NCBI RefSeq assembly: GCF_003026105.1
Contig: NZ_PYNW01000003.1
Span: 62,001-126,000, forward strand
Source: Photobacterium sp. GB-56
GTDB lineage: Bacteria; Pseudomonadota; Gammaproteobacteria; Enterobacterales; Vibrionaceae
Length of the DNA stretch: 64,000 bases
Direction of reading: 5' to 3'
Part shown: piece after piece, positions 26,879 through 36,948 of the stretch
How the letters are laid out: every line of letters starts with the position of its first letter
Numbering within the stretch: the first letter of the stretch is position 1
Notes under the pieces: model-generated
What the model saw: the letters and a program-made list of their open reading frames with translations, nothing else
The model's database searches: none
Told to the model about the DNA's origin: nothing
Program-made: the position numbers and the translations under genes

Positions 26879-29800
26879 ATGGCATCCTATTATGTGGTAA
26901 CTATTTTTAAGTTATTAGTTATCTTCATTCTATGTTGCAATAGTTTCTATGTCTCTGCTCTTACTCCTGCAGGGACAAGAATCACGCATCAATCGCAGAT
27001 AACATATTTTGATCCAGAATCTGGAACAAACATTTCGGTTATTTCTAATTTTTCGACAATTACTGTTGCGCGTGTTTATGATTTCGAATTAATAACTGAC
27101 TTTAGTGATGTTGAAGATGAAAATAGCCAAAGGTTAGCAGCAGCAGGAACAACGATTAATATACCTATTACGATTAGAAATACCAGTAATACAAAAGATA
27201 GTTATAAGGTTAATGTAATTAACTCTCCAGGAGATAATGGCGATATATACTCATTTAATTCAGGTGAAGTTAAAATATATAATGACTTTGATGGCAATGG
27301 TATTCTTGATGCTGGCGAAAATGAATTAAAAAAAGACAGTGATGGCAATTATATAACGTCTATTCTTGGTGTTGATGAAATAACAGCGTTACTTTACGTA
27401 ATATCGATTCCAAGTCATGCTGTCGAAGGAGATTTTTATAACTTAAGTGGTAATATTGTTTCACTTGGTAATAATAATAAATCAGAGTTTAGTAATATAA
27501 AGGTTGTTGTTGTAGATGGTTCAGTAATTAATCTAACTATTCATAATAATCCTATTTGTTCTCAACATGTTGGTCCACTTGGCGATATGGAATATATCGT
27601 TCATTATAATAGTATTGGGAATAAATTACCTGATGTATCCTCTGACGGTTATCTCGTTTTTACCAAAAATGAAGCGGGTCAATTACTTTCATCATATGTG
27701 ACCGGTGTATTAATTACGGTAACACTTCCCGCCAATGTTCGGTTAAAGCAAGATAAACTTAATGATGACGGGACTCCACTAAGAGATCATGCACCTATTA
27801 ATTTCACTATGCCTAATTCAAACGGCGTGTTTAATGGAGGACTTGTCGTTGTTGGGATTAATAATACGTTCTTACTAGAACAAGAAAATGAAACCTTAGA
27901 CTGGCATGATTACGGTACTTGGGATGGTGACGGTAATGTAGAAAAGATAGGTTTTCTTGTATCACCAGATCACCTTAAACCTGGGCAGTCGGGACACTTT
28001 AGCTACTATCTAGAAGCGAATACTATTTTACCACGTGGTGATTTGAGCCCTCTTCAAGTTTACTCTAGAGCAGAAGCTGAGATCTCTGATTCTGAAAACA
28101 TTGTGACTCAAAGCAGTAAAGTTTGTAATACCTTGTTTGATGATAGCTCTTCATTTTCGAATGACCCTGATAATAATCAAGTGATTAGATTTCAATTGTT
28201 TAACCCTGAATTGTTTGCAGCGAGTCAAAATGTTTTAGTGAGACACTCTGATGATGATCACTATATTGATAACGATTTTTATTTTGTTAAAGAAACGGAA
28301 GAATTTCATGTAAAGCTTGATGCAATTAGTGCGCGTATTGAATTAGTAGAAGCCAATATGCATCGTTCGGTTATCGATATTATTGGTCCAGAAAGTTCTC
28401 ACTATCCAATCATGGTAAGAACTGAAAAAGGTAAAGATTCTTTTCATTGGATGTTTGCTGAAACAGGTGCCAATACAGGCATATTTAGAAGTATTATACC
28501 GCTTCATGCATCGTTAATTGATGAAGATTTTCTTCGTGTTAAACAAGATCACTGCCTGGATGATGTCAATAGTAGTGTGGTTCCTTCAGGAGCTGGTTCT
28601 GGTTTTTCGGCGCTCTCAGACTTAGTGTCAGGAATAACAGCATTGGTTAATTTTAACGCAGATTTTCTTCAGGGGACTACGGCGGAAAATTGTGAAATTA
28701 AATCAGAAACGGATGACGTACTTTACTTAGATGTTATGCGTCGTGGCTCTGCAAAAATTATTTTGGATACCACCGCTAAAATAAGCCCAGAGTTCACTGT
28801 GTTTGATACAACGACATTTAAACCTGTAGAAAATGTAGATGTACATTTTTATCAAACAACAAATGGTTCCGCCCCTGATGCTAAAGTAAGAGCGCCTAAT
28901 GTTGATAATTATAAGGCTCCTATTGCGTCAGTGAGGACGAATGAAAATGGTATTGCATTATATCCTAAATTAACTAAGTCCGATAATGAATATTATTTTA
29001 TTTCTGTGGATCCTCCTACAGGATTTACGTGGCCTTCTAATTATACAGATATTAATACATTTAATATTTTTAATGTTAAGCCTGAGTCTTATGGTCCTTT
29101 TGGTAATGAAAATATTGCTGATTCAGGTATCTTTGAAATTAGAGGTCGTACATTAGTAAATCAATTCGATATTCCGATTGATCCAGGAATTGTCGATAGA
29201 AAATTAACGTTAAGTAAAACGGCAGATAAAAAAACAGCTGAAGTTGGTAGCTTTGTTAAATATACAATAATAGTAAATAATACCTTACCTGACGGCTCAC
29301 TCTATAATGCTAAAATTATTGATAAGATTCCTTATGGATTTAAATATATAGAAGGCAGTGCTCGTTTAAACGAGGTTAAGATAGATGATCCAATAGCGAA
29401 TGAAAATAAAGACACTTACACATTCTCTATTGGAGAGCTCAAAGGGGTAAACTTTGAGCCTACTTATGGTGTATATACGCTTGATTACGTCTTACAGTTA
29501 TCTGCAGGTGCGATTGATTCTGATGGAATTAATTACGCCTATGCCGAAGCCTCTTCGATGGCTGGTGGAGGACTAATCACATCAAATGTCGATAATTATC
29601 AGATCATCCCTTCTCAAACAGGCGTGATGTCCGACAGTGGTATCATTTTTGGTCGTGTATTTATTAATGCCAAATGTAATAAGTTAATGAAAAGTGATAT
29701 CTGGCCGATTGGTGGAGTAAAAATATATTTAGAAACGGGTGATTATGTTATCACAGATGAAAATGGTCAGTATTCAATGTTTGGTATTAACCCCGGAAAT

Positions 29801-32800
29801 CACGTACTAAAAGTTGATAGAGAAACATTACCAGATGATATTGAACTATCAGTAAATGGAAGTAGAAATGCTGGAGTACCATTTTCTCAATTCATTGATC
29901 TCATGGGGGGTGAAATGCACAAGGCAGATTTTGTTAGCCCATGCCCTACAGATAATCAAGAAGAAATTTATGAGGAACTTAAGAAGCGAAATGAAAATAT
30001 TAATGGCGACTGGTTATTTGAAGAACAAATAAAAAGTAATGGTAATAAAAAGACAACGTCGAAAAAGGTAAACACGTCAGATTTAGTATCTGGTGTTGTC
30101 AGTGGGCCTAAAAATAAGGGTGATAATAAAAACGAGAGTGTATCAAAATTGTCTTCATTTAAAGGTTATGCCCTGCAAACATTTGAAGGCAATCAGATAG
30201 AAGCTGAAAATTTCATCAATAAACTGCCACGTAATATAAAAAAGAAATCATATATTTATCCAGTCTCTAATGATGTTGTTGGAGTAAGAATTGGTTTTAG
30301 TCACAATCAAGAAAATTTAATTAATTTACGCCAAAAGTTGATTGAAAATAATATTGAGAATAAACCAAAAGAAACATTATATGATCGTATTTTAGATGAC
30401 GATAAATTAAACATTGATAATCTTATAGAAGATAAAGTACCTCTACCTCAGGAAGAAGTAAAAACGATTACTCAGTCTGAAGCAAAAGAAGGTACATGGT
30501 ATTGGCCAAAAGGCGAATATAGTTATGATGGTCGTTTTATTGTTGTAATTAGAGGTGATGTTAACCCTAGCTTATACATTAATGGTGATCTAGTTGATGA
30601 CACCCAACTTGGTGAACGTATTATCAATAAAAAGGAAAGGGCCCAAATATTAGCTTGGTATGGGGTAGAACTTACTGATGGAACAAACCTTGCCCAAATA
30701 AAAACAATGGATAGTTTTGGTAATGAAAGGATATTGTTAGAAAAGGAATTTCGTCACCCTAAATCAGCGAAAAATATAGAATTAATTTTAGATGAAACAT
30801 CATTACAGGCTGATGGTGGACGATCTGCAATACCAATAACATTAAAATTAACCGATGAGTTTGGAAATTTAGCGCGGGGTATTTACTTTGTAACGTTAAA
30901 TAATGATATGGGATTGCCTTGGTTAGAACCAGATATCCAAGCGTCTATTAATGGTCATCAGGTTCGAGTAATTAATGGGGTAAAAACGATCTATCTGCGT
31001 AGTAGTAACGAATCAGGAAAAATAAAAGTTAAAGCAGAGCTCAATGCGCTTGAAGATGTTGTAGATATTTATCAAGTCGCAGCAAGTCGACCTTTATTTG
31101 TTAACGGTATACTTAGTTATACTGGTAAATATGGTAAATTTTCAGGTTTAGTACCGTCTTCACAAAAAGAGGGTTTTGAAAATCAACATTATTCTGACGA
31201 TGAAAGAGCCGCTATTTTCATGAAAGGTAATATTAAAGGAGATTTACACTTAACATTAAGCTATGACTCGGCAAAAGAAGATGTAGCGTTACAAAGAGAA
31301 ATTTCACCTGATAGTTACTATCCTGCTCCCGGTGACGCAAGTATCAGGGGTTATGATGCAAGAAGTGATTCAAAATTATTCGTTAAACTCGAAAGAGATC
31401 GCAGTTATGCAATGTGGGGTGACTTCAGTACATCTGACGGTGTATATGAATATGATTTAGCCAGAACAAGCCAAATACTTAATGGTTTTAGTGGCGTATT
31501 TGATAAAGGTCCCGTTCGCCTTCAATTATATGCCTCACAAGCAGAAGATTTGCATAAGGTCGAGGAAGTACCCGGTAATGGTACAGCAATGGATTATACC
31601 TTAACTGATGGTCGATTAGTTCGTCACTCTGACATTGTTTCCCTTATTACTTACAGTAGAGATAACCCGGGTCTTATAATAAAAGAGACATCTCTCAAAC
31701 GTTATTTTGATTACACAATTGATTATTTTACAGGTGCTATCAGATTCAATAGGGTCATCCCGATGTTTGATGAGGATTTTAATCCAGTTAAAATTCGTAT
31801 TGCTTATGATTTAGATGGTGACGGGGAAAAGTATGAAGTCGCTGGTACGCGCGGGTTTTATAAGTTTAATTCATACTTTGATTCGGGCTTTAGTTATGAA
31901 TATAACAGCAGTGATTCTACTGGTTATCACTTAGGAGGTATTTGGGTAAATTATAATATAAATAATAAAACTGAGATCAAAGCATCCGTCGCATCCTTAT
32001 CACACGATAGGCTGTCTGAGGATGAAATGCTTGGTTCAATATCATCAATCGATGAGACTAAAAAAGTCTCAAATGCAATGGCTTATAAATTAAAATTAAA
32101 ACGCGATTGGAGCCCTGGCAGTTTCTCTGAATTAGAATACTCATATGCAGATGATGATTTCTCTAATTCTGCAGCACCAGTAGTAGCTGGAAGGCAGGAG
32201 TTTAAATTACTTCATAGACAAAAATTATCTGGATTAATGAATTTAAATATTAATGCTAGCCACTCAGAAAAATTATCGACTAAAGATTATCAACAGTCTG
32301 TGGCAGTAAATATCGATTCAAAAATTTTGGGTTCTAAGTGGACAACGACATTAGGTAGTCGATATATAAAAAATAAAACAGAAGAACAAACGGAAAGTTA
32401 TACAACGGCTATTTTAGGATTAGGTCGAACATTTGATTTATTTAATAAGCCCGGTCGTATTGATTCTGAATATGAACGAAGCTTCGGTCATAAGAGCAAA
32501 CAGCGTTTTAATATAAAAGCAGATTGGCAATTACACAAACAGGCAAGCGTTTATAGTCAATATGAATACATTGATTCACTAACGGGTATTAATAATTTAG
32601 GTAGTGGAACAACAAGTCAGTTTACAGCTGGTATTGATATAGATTGGCTGCATGGAGGCAGTACATTTAACGAATTTAGGCAACGTGGCGTTAGCAACGG
32701 AAAAATGATGGAACTGGCTAACGGTTACCGTGGACAGTTTGAAGTTATTCCAGGTATCAGCGTTGACCCATCTGTTGAGTATGTAGAGGTTTTAAAAGGG

Positions 32801-33520
32801 GATAAAGAGTCAGGTTTTGCCGTTTCTTTGGGGGTAGCTGATATACGTAACCCTAATTTTAAAACAACAGGGAGAATGGAATTTAGACGTGGTGATCAGG
32901 AAAACTATTACGGTTTCCTTGGTGCGTGGATCACACGCTTAAATCAGGATTGGAGCGGTTTAGTAAGGGAAGAGTATCGATACGTAGATAAAAAAGAGAC
33001 AAAGAATACTTGGGATAACCATTTAAGTATCGCTGCTGCTTACAGACCAAGATTAAAGAATAATTATCACCTTCTAACATCCTATGAATGGAAAGTTGAG
33101 GATAATGAAAACAAAAGAGAAGCCCATATCTTTTCTGCTCATCAAAATCTTGAGTGGTCAAATGATTGGATATTATCTGGTAGGTTGGGAGTTAAATTAG
33201 AAGATTTTTCATATTACGATGATTATTATAACTCTGTATCCACCATACTTGATGCGAGATTAATTTATAACTTTAGTACACGTTGGGATTTCGATGTTCA
33301 TGGCGGAATATTAGGAACTGACTGGTTTGATAGTCGACGTTATTCAGTTGGTATAGGAGCAAATTATATAATTTATAGAAATATTCGTCTTGGCGTTGGA
33401 TATAATTTTATGGGATTTGCTGATAGTGACTTAGACCCTCAGGGTTATAACTTAGATGGATTTTATTTCGATATTATGTTCGCTCTTGATGAGAGTCTGT
33501 TTGGTTGGCTAAGTGAATAA
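26879..33520 (+). CDS. large outer-membrane protein with DUF11, SdrD-like, SPOR-like and C-terminal beta-barrel regions
   Basis: A protein of 2,213 residues from the ATG at 26879, which has TTGGAG just upstream; an upstream TTG in frame would start inside the terminator and is rejected. The signal peptide ends at VSA (residue 27). The mature N-terminus carries the GTRITHQSQITYFD motif shared with two other cluster proteins. Regions in order: beta-sandwich modules; a DUF11-like domain (~778-890); an SdrD/carboxypeptidase-regulatory-like domain (~919-985); a SPOR-like segment (~1093-1160: GYALQTFEG...VVGVRIGF), expected to bind peptidoglycan; an Ig-like domain (~1296-1395); then about 775 residues of alternating, aromatic-rich strands (~1437-2213) typical of an outer-membrane barrel, with the motif DYTIDYFTGAIRF near 1611. 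I infer an outer-membrane anchor or export platform for the cluster. It is probably cotranscribed with the next two genes (gaps of 15 and 19 bases). Confidence 0.8.
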   Translation: MASYYVVTIFKLLVIFILCCNSFYVSALTPAGTRITHQSQITYFDPESGTNISVISNFSTITVARVYDFELITDFSDVEDENSQRLAAAGTTINIPITIRNTSNTKDSYKVNVINSPGDNGDIYSFNSGEVKIYNDFDGNGILDAGENELKKDSDGNYITSILGVDEITALLYVISIPSHAVEGDFYNLSGNIVSLGNNNKSEFSNIKVVVVDGSVINLTIHNNPICSQHVGPLGDMEYIVHYNSIGNKLPDVSSDGYLVFTKNEAGQLLSSYVTGVLITVTLPANVRLKQDKLNDDGTPLRDHAPINFTMPNSNGVFNGGLVVVGINNTFLLEQENETLDWHDYGTWDGDGNVEKIGFLVSPDHLKPGQSGHFSYYLEANTILPRGDLSPLQVYSRAEAEISDSENIVTQSSKVCNTLFDDSSSFSNDPDNNQVIRFQLFNPELFAASQNVLVRHSDDDHYIDNDFYFVKETEEFHVKLDAISARIELVEANMHRSVIDIIGPESSHYPIMVRTEKGKDSFHWMFAETGANTGIFRSIIPLHASLIDEDFLRVKQDHCLDDVNSSVVPSGAGSGFSALSDLVSGITALVNFNADFLQGTTAENCEIKSETDDVLYLDVMRRGSAKIILDTTAKISPEFTVFDTTTFKPVENVDVHFYQTTNGSAPDAKVRAPNVDNYKAPIASVRTNENGIALYPKLTKSDNEYYFISVDPPTGFTWPSNYTDINTFNIFNVKPESYGPFGNENIADSGIFEIRGRTLVNQFDIPIDPGIVDRKLTLSKTADKKTAEVGSFVKYTIIVNNTLPDGSLYNAKIIDKIPYGFKYIEGSARLNEVKIDDPIANENKDTYTFSIGELKGVNFEPTYGVYTLDYVLQLSAGAIDSDGINYAYAEASSMAGGGLITSNVDNYQIIPSQTGVMSDSGIIFGRVFINAKCNKLMKSDIWPIGGVKIYLETGDYVITDENGQYSMFGINPGNHVLKVDRETLPDDIELSVNGSRNAGVPFSQFIDLMGGEMHKADFVSPCPTDNQEEIYEELKKRNENINGDWLFEEQIKSNGNKKTTSKKVNTSDLVSGVVSGPKNKGDNKNESVSKLSSFKGYALQTFEGNQIEAENFINKLPRNIKKKSYIYPVSNDVVGVRIGFSHNQENLINLRQKLIENNIENKPKETLYDRILDDDKLNIDNLIEDKVPLPQEEVKTITQSEAKEGTWYWPKGEYSYDGRFIVVIRGDVNPSLYINGDLVDDTQLGERIINKKERAQILAWYGVELTDGTNLAQIKTMDSFGNERILLEKEFRHPKSAKNIELILDETSLQADGGRSAIPITLKLTDEFGNLARGIYFVTLNNDMGLPWLEPDIQASINGHQVRVINGVKTIYLRSSNESGKIKVKAELNALEDVVDIYQVAASRPLFVNGILSYTGKYGKFSGLVPSSQKEGFENQHYSDDERAAIFMKGNIKGDLHLTLSYDSAKEDVALQREISPDSYYPAPGDASIRGYDARSDSKLFVKLERDRSYAMWGDFSTSDGVYEYDLARTSQILNGFSGVFDKGPVRLQLYASQAEDLHKVEEVPGNGTAMDYTLTDGRLVRHSDIVSLITYSRDNPGLIIKETSLKRYFDYTIDYFTGAIRFNRVIPMFDEDFNPVKIRIAYDLDGDGEKYEVAGTRGFYKFNSYFDSGFSYEYNSSDSTGYHLGGIWVNYNINNKTEIKASVASLSHDRLSEDEMLGSISSIDETKKVSNAMAYKLKLKRDWSPGSFSELEYSYADDDFSNSAAPVVAGRQEFKLLHRQKLSGLMNLNINASHSEKLSTKDYQQSVAVNIDSKILGSKWTTTLGSRYIKNKTEEQTESYTTAILGLGRTFDLFNKPGRIDSEYERSFGHKSKQRFNIKADWQLHKQASVYSQYEYIDSLTGINNLGSGTTSQFTAGIDIDWLHGGSTFNEFRQRGVSNGKMMELANGYRGQFEVIPGISVDPSVEYVEVLKGDKESGFAVSLGVADIRNPNFKTTGRMEFRRGDQENYYGFLGAWITRLNQDWSGLVREEYRYVDKKETKNTWDNHLSIAAAYRPRLKNNYHLLTSYEWKVEDNENKREAHIFSAHQNLEWSNDWILSGRLGVKLEDFSYYDDYYNSVSTILDARLIYNFSTRWDFDVHGGILGTDWFDSRRYSVGIGANYIIYRNIRLGVGYNFMGFADSDLDPQGYNLDGFYFDIMFALDESLFGWLSE

Positions 33521-33535
33521 TGAGGTAATACCTGA

Positions 33536-34051
33536 ATGAAGAAGTTATTATTTCTATCAGTTCTTTCTTCTTTTCTCCTAATTCAAAGCGGTTGTGTTAA
33601 GGAAGAAGAGATATTCGTCGACTATGGTGATTTATCTCAATTAGATTCAGATTTATATAGTGTTTACTACGAATGGCCCAGTGTGATTAATTTTGATTTT
33701 GATGATTTTCAATTAGATTATGGTGATAAGTTAAAGTTAGATAAAGTGGCGCAAACATTGCTTAGTAATATTGAGTTGAAAGTTGCGTTAATTGGATCAG
33801 CTGATCCTGAAGGCAGTAAAAATTACAACAATAAATTATCACAAAATAGAGCCTTATCGGTGGCGAGATATCTAATTGATAGTGGCGTTATGAGAACTCG
33901 AATAGTAGTAACTTCATCAGGGGTTAGTAACAAATACCTGAAAACGAATGATAGAGATGCCAATTTTGTTAATCGGCGTGTTCAAATTCTTTTACTTGGC
34001 ACTGATTCTAATCCAGTTGAAATGATGTATGAAGTAAAACAATCTGACTAA
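33536..34051 (+). CDS. OmpA-family lipoprotein (peptidoglycan-binding)
   Basis: A protein of 171 residues. The signal peptide ends in a lipobox (IQSGC, lipidated Cys20), and residues ~53-168 are an OmpA-C/Pal-type domain: NFDFDDFQLDYG, then NNKLSQNRALSVARYL, then NFVNRRVQILL. This fold binds the diaminopimelate-containing peptide of peptidoglycan. The gene starts 15 bases after the barrel gene, with its ribosome site (GAGGT) almost overlapping that stop codon, and sits 19 bases before the next gene. The lipid anchor and wall binding suggest it fixes the barrel protein complex to the cell wall. Confidence 0.88.
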   Translation: MKKLLFLSVLSSFLLIQSGCVKEEEIFVDYGDLSQLDSDLYSVYYEWPSVINFDFDDFQLDYGDKLKLDKVAQTLLSNIELKVALIGSADPEGSKNYNNKLSQNRALSVARYLIDSGVMRTRIVVTSSGVSNKYLKTNDRDANFVNRRVQILLLGTDSNPVEMMYEVKQSD

Positions 34052-34070
34052 TTTTTACAGAGGACGTCAT

Positions 34071-36848
34071 ATGCATTATATAAGGTACTTCTTTGGTCTA
34101 ATTGTAATATTTTATCTTTTTGTGAGTCCTCTTAGTTATGCATTGACCGAGTCTGGTACGATTATTAAAAACCAAGTAGGTGCGACCTATAAAGACAGCA
34201 ATAACATTACTCGTTCAACAGCTTCTAATATAGTTGAAACATTCGTTCAGCCCGTTGTTTCTGTAACGGTTAGCGCTGATCAGACTAAGTTTGTTGCCCC
34301 CTCTGGTACAGTAAGATTTAATCACATTATTACCAATACGGGTAATGATGAAGATTCTTTTACATTATCCACGTCTCTTTCTAGCACAGCAATGACGAGC
34401 ATTGCTATTTATCCTGATGAAAATAATGATGGTATAGAAGATGAGTCCTTAGGAATAATATCTTCTATTGGTCCTTTGGCGCCGGGTGAAAGCTATCATG
34501 TTGTTCTTTTGGGTGCTATTTCACCGAGTGCATCAAATGGAGATACGGGTACCGTTTCTTTTACTGCAACAAGTCAGTCATTTGCTAATAACGCGACAAC
34601 GGTGCTTTCTGGTGGTGCGAGTTCTGCGATTAATATAGATACAGTGACAGTAACAAATTTACCGATCATAGAAATGACTAAATCTATGAATCAAAATGAG
34701 GGGGCTTCTCCAAGTGGTCCATATGTGGTGACATTGTCTTATAGTAATGTCGGTTTAACCGATATGTCATTGACTCAGACAAACGGCATTATGCTAAGTG
34801 ATGAGCTTCCAGTTGGAATGAGATTCAATGGGAACGTAACTTGGAGCCTGAGCAGCGGCATAATTGGTGATATATCTAGTGGCAGTGTCAGCGAAGGGGA
34901 TAGTGATTTATCATTCACATCATGTATAGCAGGTGCTCCATCTTGTCTTTCGCAAGATAAAGTTTCGTTTACTCTAGATGGCTTATCTTCAAATCAAAGG
35001 GCGACGATAAGTTTTGAGGTAATGATAGATTCTGGCTTAGTTGCCTCTAGATTAACGAACCAAGTAACGTTTGGCTACGATGAAGACAATGACGGTATTG
35101 TGGGAGCAAGCGAGCAACATAAATATAAAACCAATACCGTCCCATTTACTATCACACCACTTCATGCAGTTGTTGCGAATACAGGGGGATGTGGTGCCAA
35201 TGATACGGCTTGTAATGCAACCGATAATATTAACTATGAACTAATGACTGTTGCCAATGCAGCGCAAGGTTCTAGAGTGTCATTTACAAGCTATATCTGG
35301 AACTTAGGTAATGATGAAGATACATTTAATCTTGAACTCTTACCTTCATCCACGTTCCCTGCGGGTACAAGTTTTATGATCTATGCCGGTAACGGTGTAG
35401 TACCTTTACTCGATAACGACGGTGACAGTAAAGTCGATACTGGTGTTATTCCTGCCGCTGGCTCAACCTGTCCTTCTTATTTGATTACAGCGGCTGGTAG
35501 CCAATGTGGTGCTAAAGTTATCGTTACAGCGACATTACCACCGGGGTCATTTGGTGGTGGGCCCTATTTTGTAGCACTACAAGCAACTTCTTCGAGTGAT
35601 ACTTCTCAGTCGGATACAGTGGGTAACCAATTAACAACGATTGCTCAAAGCACTGTCGACATTACAATAAATTATCCTTCTGAAACATCATCAACGACAC
35701 AGAATAACTGTGATAATGTGAATGACGGCTGTGGGTATGGAGCCGGTGTCGAGGGGGCTGCTGTCGTTACGAATACAGCTAACCCGTCTACATCCACAAC
35801 GTTTACGATATTTATTACCAATACCTCGACTGTTGCAGATACATATGTATTAGATTTTAGTAATGTTATTCCTTTCTCTTCAAAGGTATTAACAAGTGGT
35901 TTTACCGTTGTGTATACAGACACGAATGGCACACCAATAACAAATATTCCTCTTCTCTTACCTGATGAAAGCATTGAAATCAGAGCGCTAGTTTCTATTG
36001 ACCAAACGGTAGGTATCTCAACTGAAAACCTCTATTTTAAGGTGAGTTCCCCTTCTACTGGTGCTGAAGATACCGTTTTCACTGCGGTTTCCGTTGAGTT
36101 AATTAATATTGTTGGTCCAGGAGGTGGAGGAGACCAATGTTTAGTCATCGGTACACCAAATCAATCTGGCGTTACCCAACCAGGGCGAGCAACCATCTAT
36201 AAACATATTATTGATAACAATACAGCAGAATCATACACAGGCGTTTCATTCTCTCTATTGGATTCAGAGCCCGGTTTTACATCAATGATATATTTAGATA
36301 GCAATGGTAACGGTGAGTTCGATGGTAATGATACTAAGATTGATTCCACAGTGGACTTTGCCCCTTTAACGGAAGTCACTATTTTCTTAAAAGTCACAGT
36401 TGATTCAAATGTCCCATTAAACACAGTCAATAACTCGTCGATTTCGGCAACAGTAAGCTGTGGGGATATTTTAATGGTTGACTCCACAACTGTTGCCAAC
36501 ATAAGTATGCGAATTATCAAAGAGCAGGCTAAGGATGCCGGCTGCGATGGTATAGTTGATGCAGGAAGTGCTTATTCATTAAATTCGTTCTCTGTTGCGC
36601 CCGGTGAGTGCATACTTTACCGCTTAACTGCTGAGAATATTGCAATAGAAGATGCACACGAAGTTGTATTAACTGACGCGACGCCAGCTTTTACAACGTT
36701 TAAAGTGGTTGGGGGAATTCCTAATATAGACAAAGGTTCAATCAATATTATTAGTGATGGAAGCACTGGCGCGATAATTGGTAATGTAGGAACCGTCGCG
36801 CCCGGAGAAAGAGCGGTAATGGAGTTTGCTATAAGAGTTGATGATTAA
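34071..36848 (+). CDS. secreted DUF11-type repeat protein (925 residues)
   Basis: It has a Sec signal peptide (cleavage after SYA, residue 24) and a mature start of ALTESGTIIKNQVGATYKD, matching the starts of the 1,119- and 2,213-residue proteins. The body is several DUF11-like beta-sandwich modules (VRFNHIITNTGNDEDSF, TFTIFITNTSTVADTYVL) without enzyme motifs. The C-terminal module contains DAGCDGIVDAG and ends VAPGERAVMEFAIRVDD, closely like the 1,119-residue protein. It looks like a diverged, shorter paralogue of that protein that travels with the barrel and OmpA lipoprotein genes. The ribosome site AGAGGA precedes the ATG, and a strong terminator follows. Confidence 0.85.
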   Translation: MHYIRYFFGLIVIFYLFVSPLSYALTESGTIIKNQVGATYKDSNNITRSTASNIVETFVQPVVSVTVSADQTKFVAPSGTVRFNHIITNTGNDEDSFTLSTSLSSTAMTSIAIYPDENNDGIEDESLGIISSIGPLAPGESYHVVLLGAISPSASNGDTGTVSFTATSQSFANNATTVLSGGASSAINIDTVTVTNLPIIEMTKSMNQNEGASPSGPYVVTLSYSNVGLTDMSLTQTNGIMLSDELPVGMRFNGNVTWSLSSGIIGDISSGSVSEGDSDLSFTSCIAGAPSCLSQDKVSFTLDGLSSNQRATISFEVMIDSGLVASRLTNQVTFGYDEDNDGIVGASEQHKYKTNTVPFTITPLHAVVANTGGCGANDTACNATDNINYELMTVANAAQGSRVSFTSYIWNLGNDEDTFNLELLPSSTFPAGTSFMIYAGNGVVPLLDNDGDSKVDTGVIPAAGSTCPSYLITAAGSQCGAKVIVTATLPPGSFGGGPYFVALQATSSSDTSQSDTVGNQLTTIAQSTVDITINYPSETSSTTQNNCDNVNDGCGYGAGVEGAAVVTNTANPSTSTTFTIFITNTSTVADTYVLDFSNVIPFSSKVLTSGFTVVYTDTNGTPITNIPLLLPDESIEIRALVSIDQTVGISTENLYFKVSSPSTGAEDTVFTAVSVELINIVGPGGGGDQCLVIGTPNQSGVTQPGRATIYKHIIDNNTAESYTGVSFSLLDSEPGFTSMIYLDSNGNGEFDGNDTKIDSTVDFAPLTEVTIFLKVTVDSNVPLNTVNNSSISATVSCGDILMVDSTTVANISMRIIKEQAKDAGCDGIVDAGSAYSLNSFSVAPGECILYRLTAENIAIEDAHEVVLTDATPAFTTFKVVGGIPNIDKGSINIISDGSTGAIIGNVGTVAPGERAVMEFAIRVDD

Positions 36849-36872
36849 AAACTAACGTAATATTAAGCGAAT

Positions 36873-36907
36873 AAAAAAATCCATATTTTCTAAATATGGA
36901 TTTTTTA
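36873..36907. terminator. bidirectional intrinsic terminator
   Basis: The stem ATCCATATTT/AAATATGGAT (36879-36888 and 36892-36901) has a three-base loop, with an A-run on its left and a T-run on its right. It can end both the plus-strand surface-protein operon and the convergent minus-strand Sel1 gene. Confidence 0.9.
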
Positions 36908-36948
36908 TTTCATCTTATGTCTTTGATAATTTTTAACTATGTGTGTAC

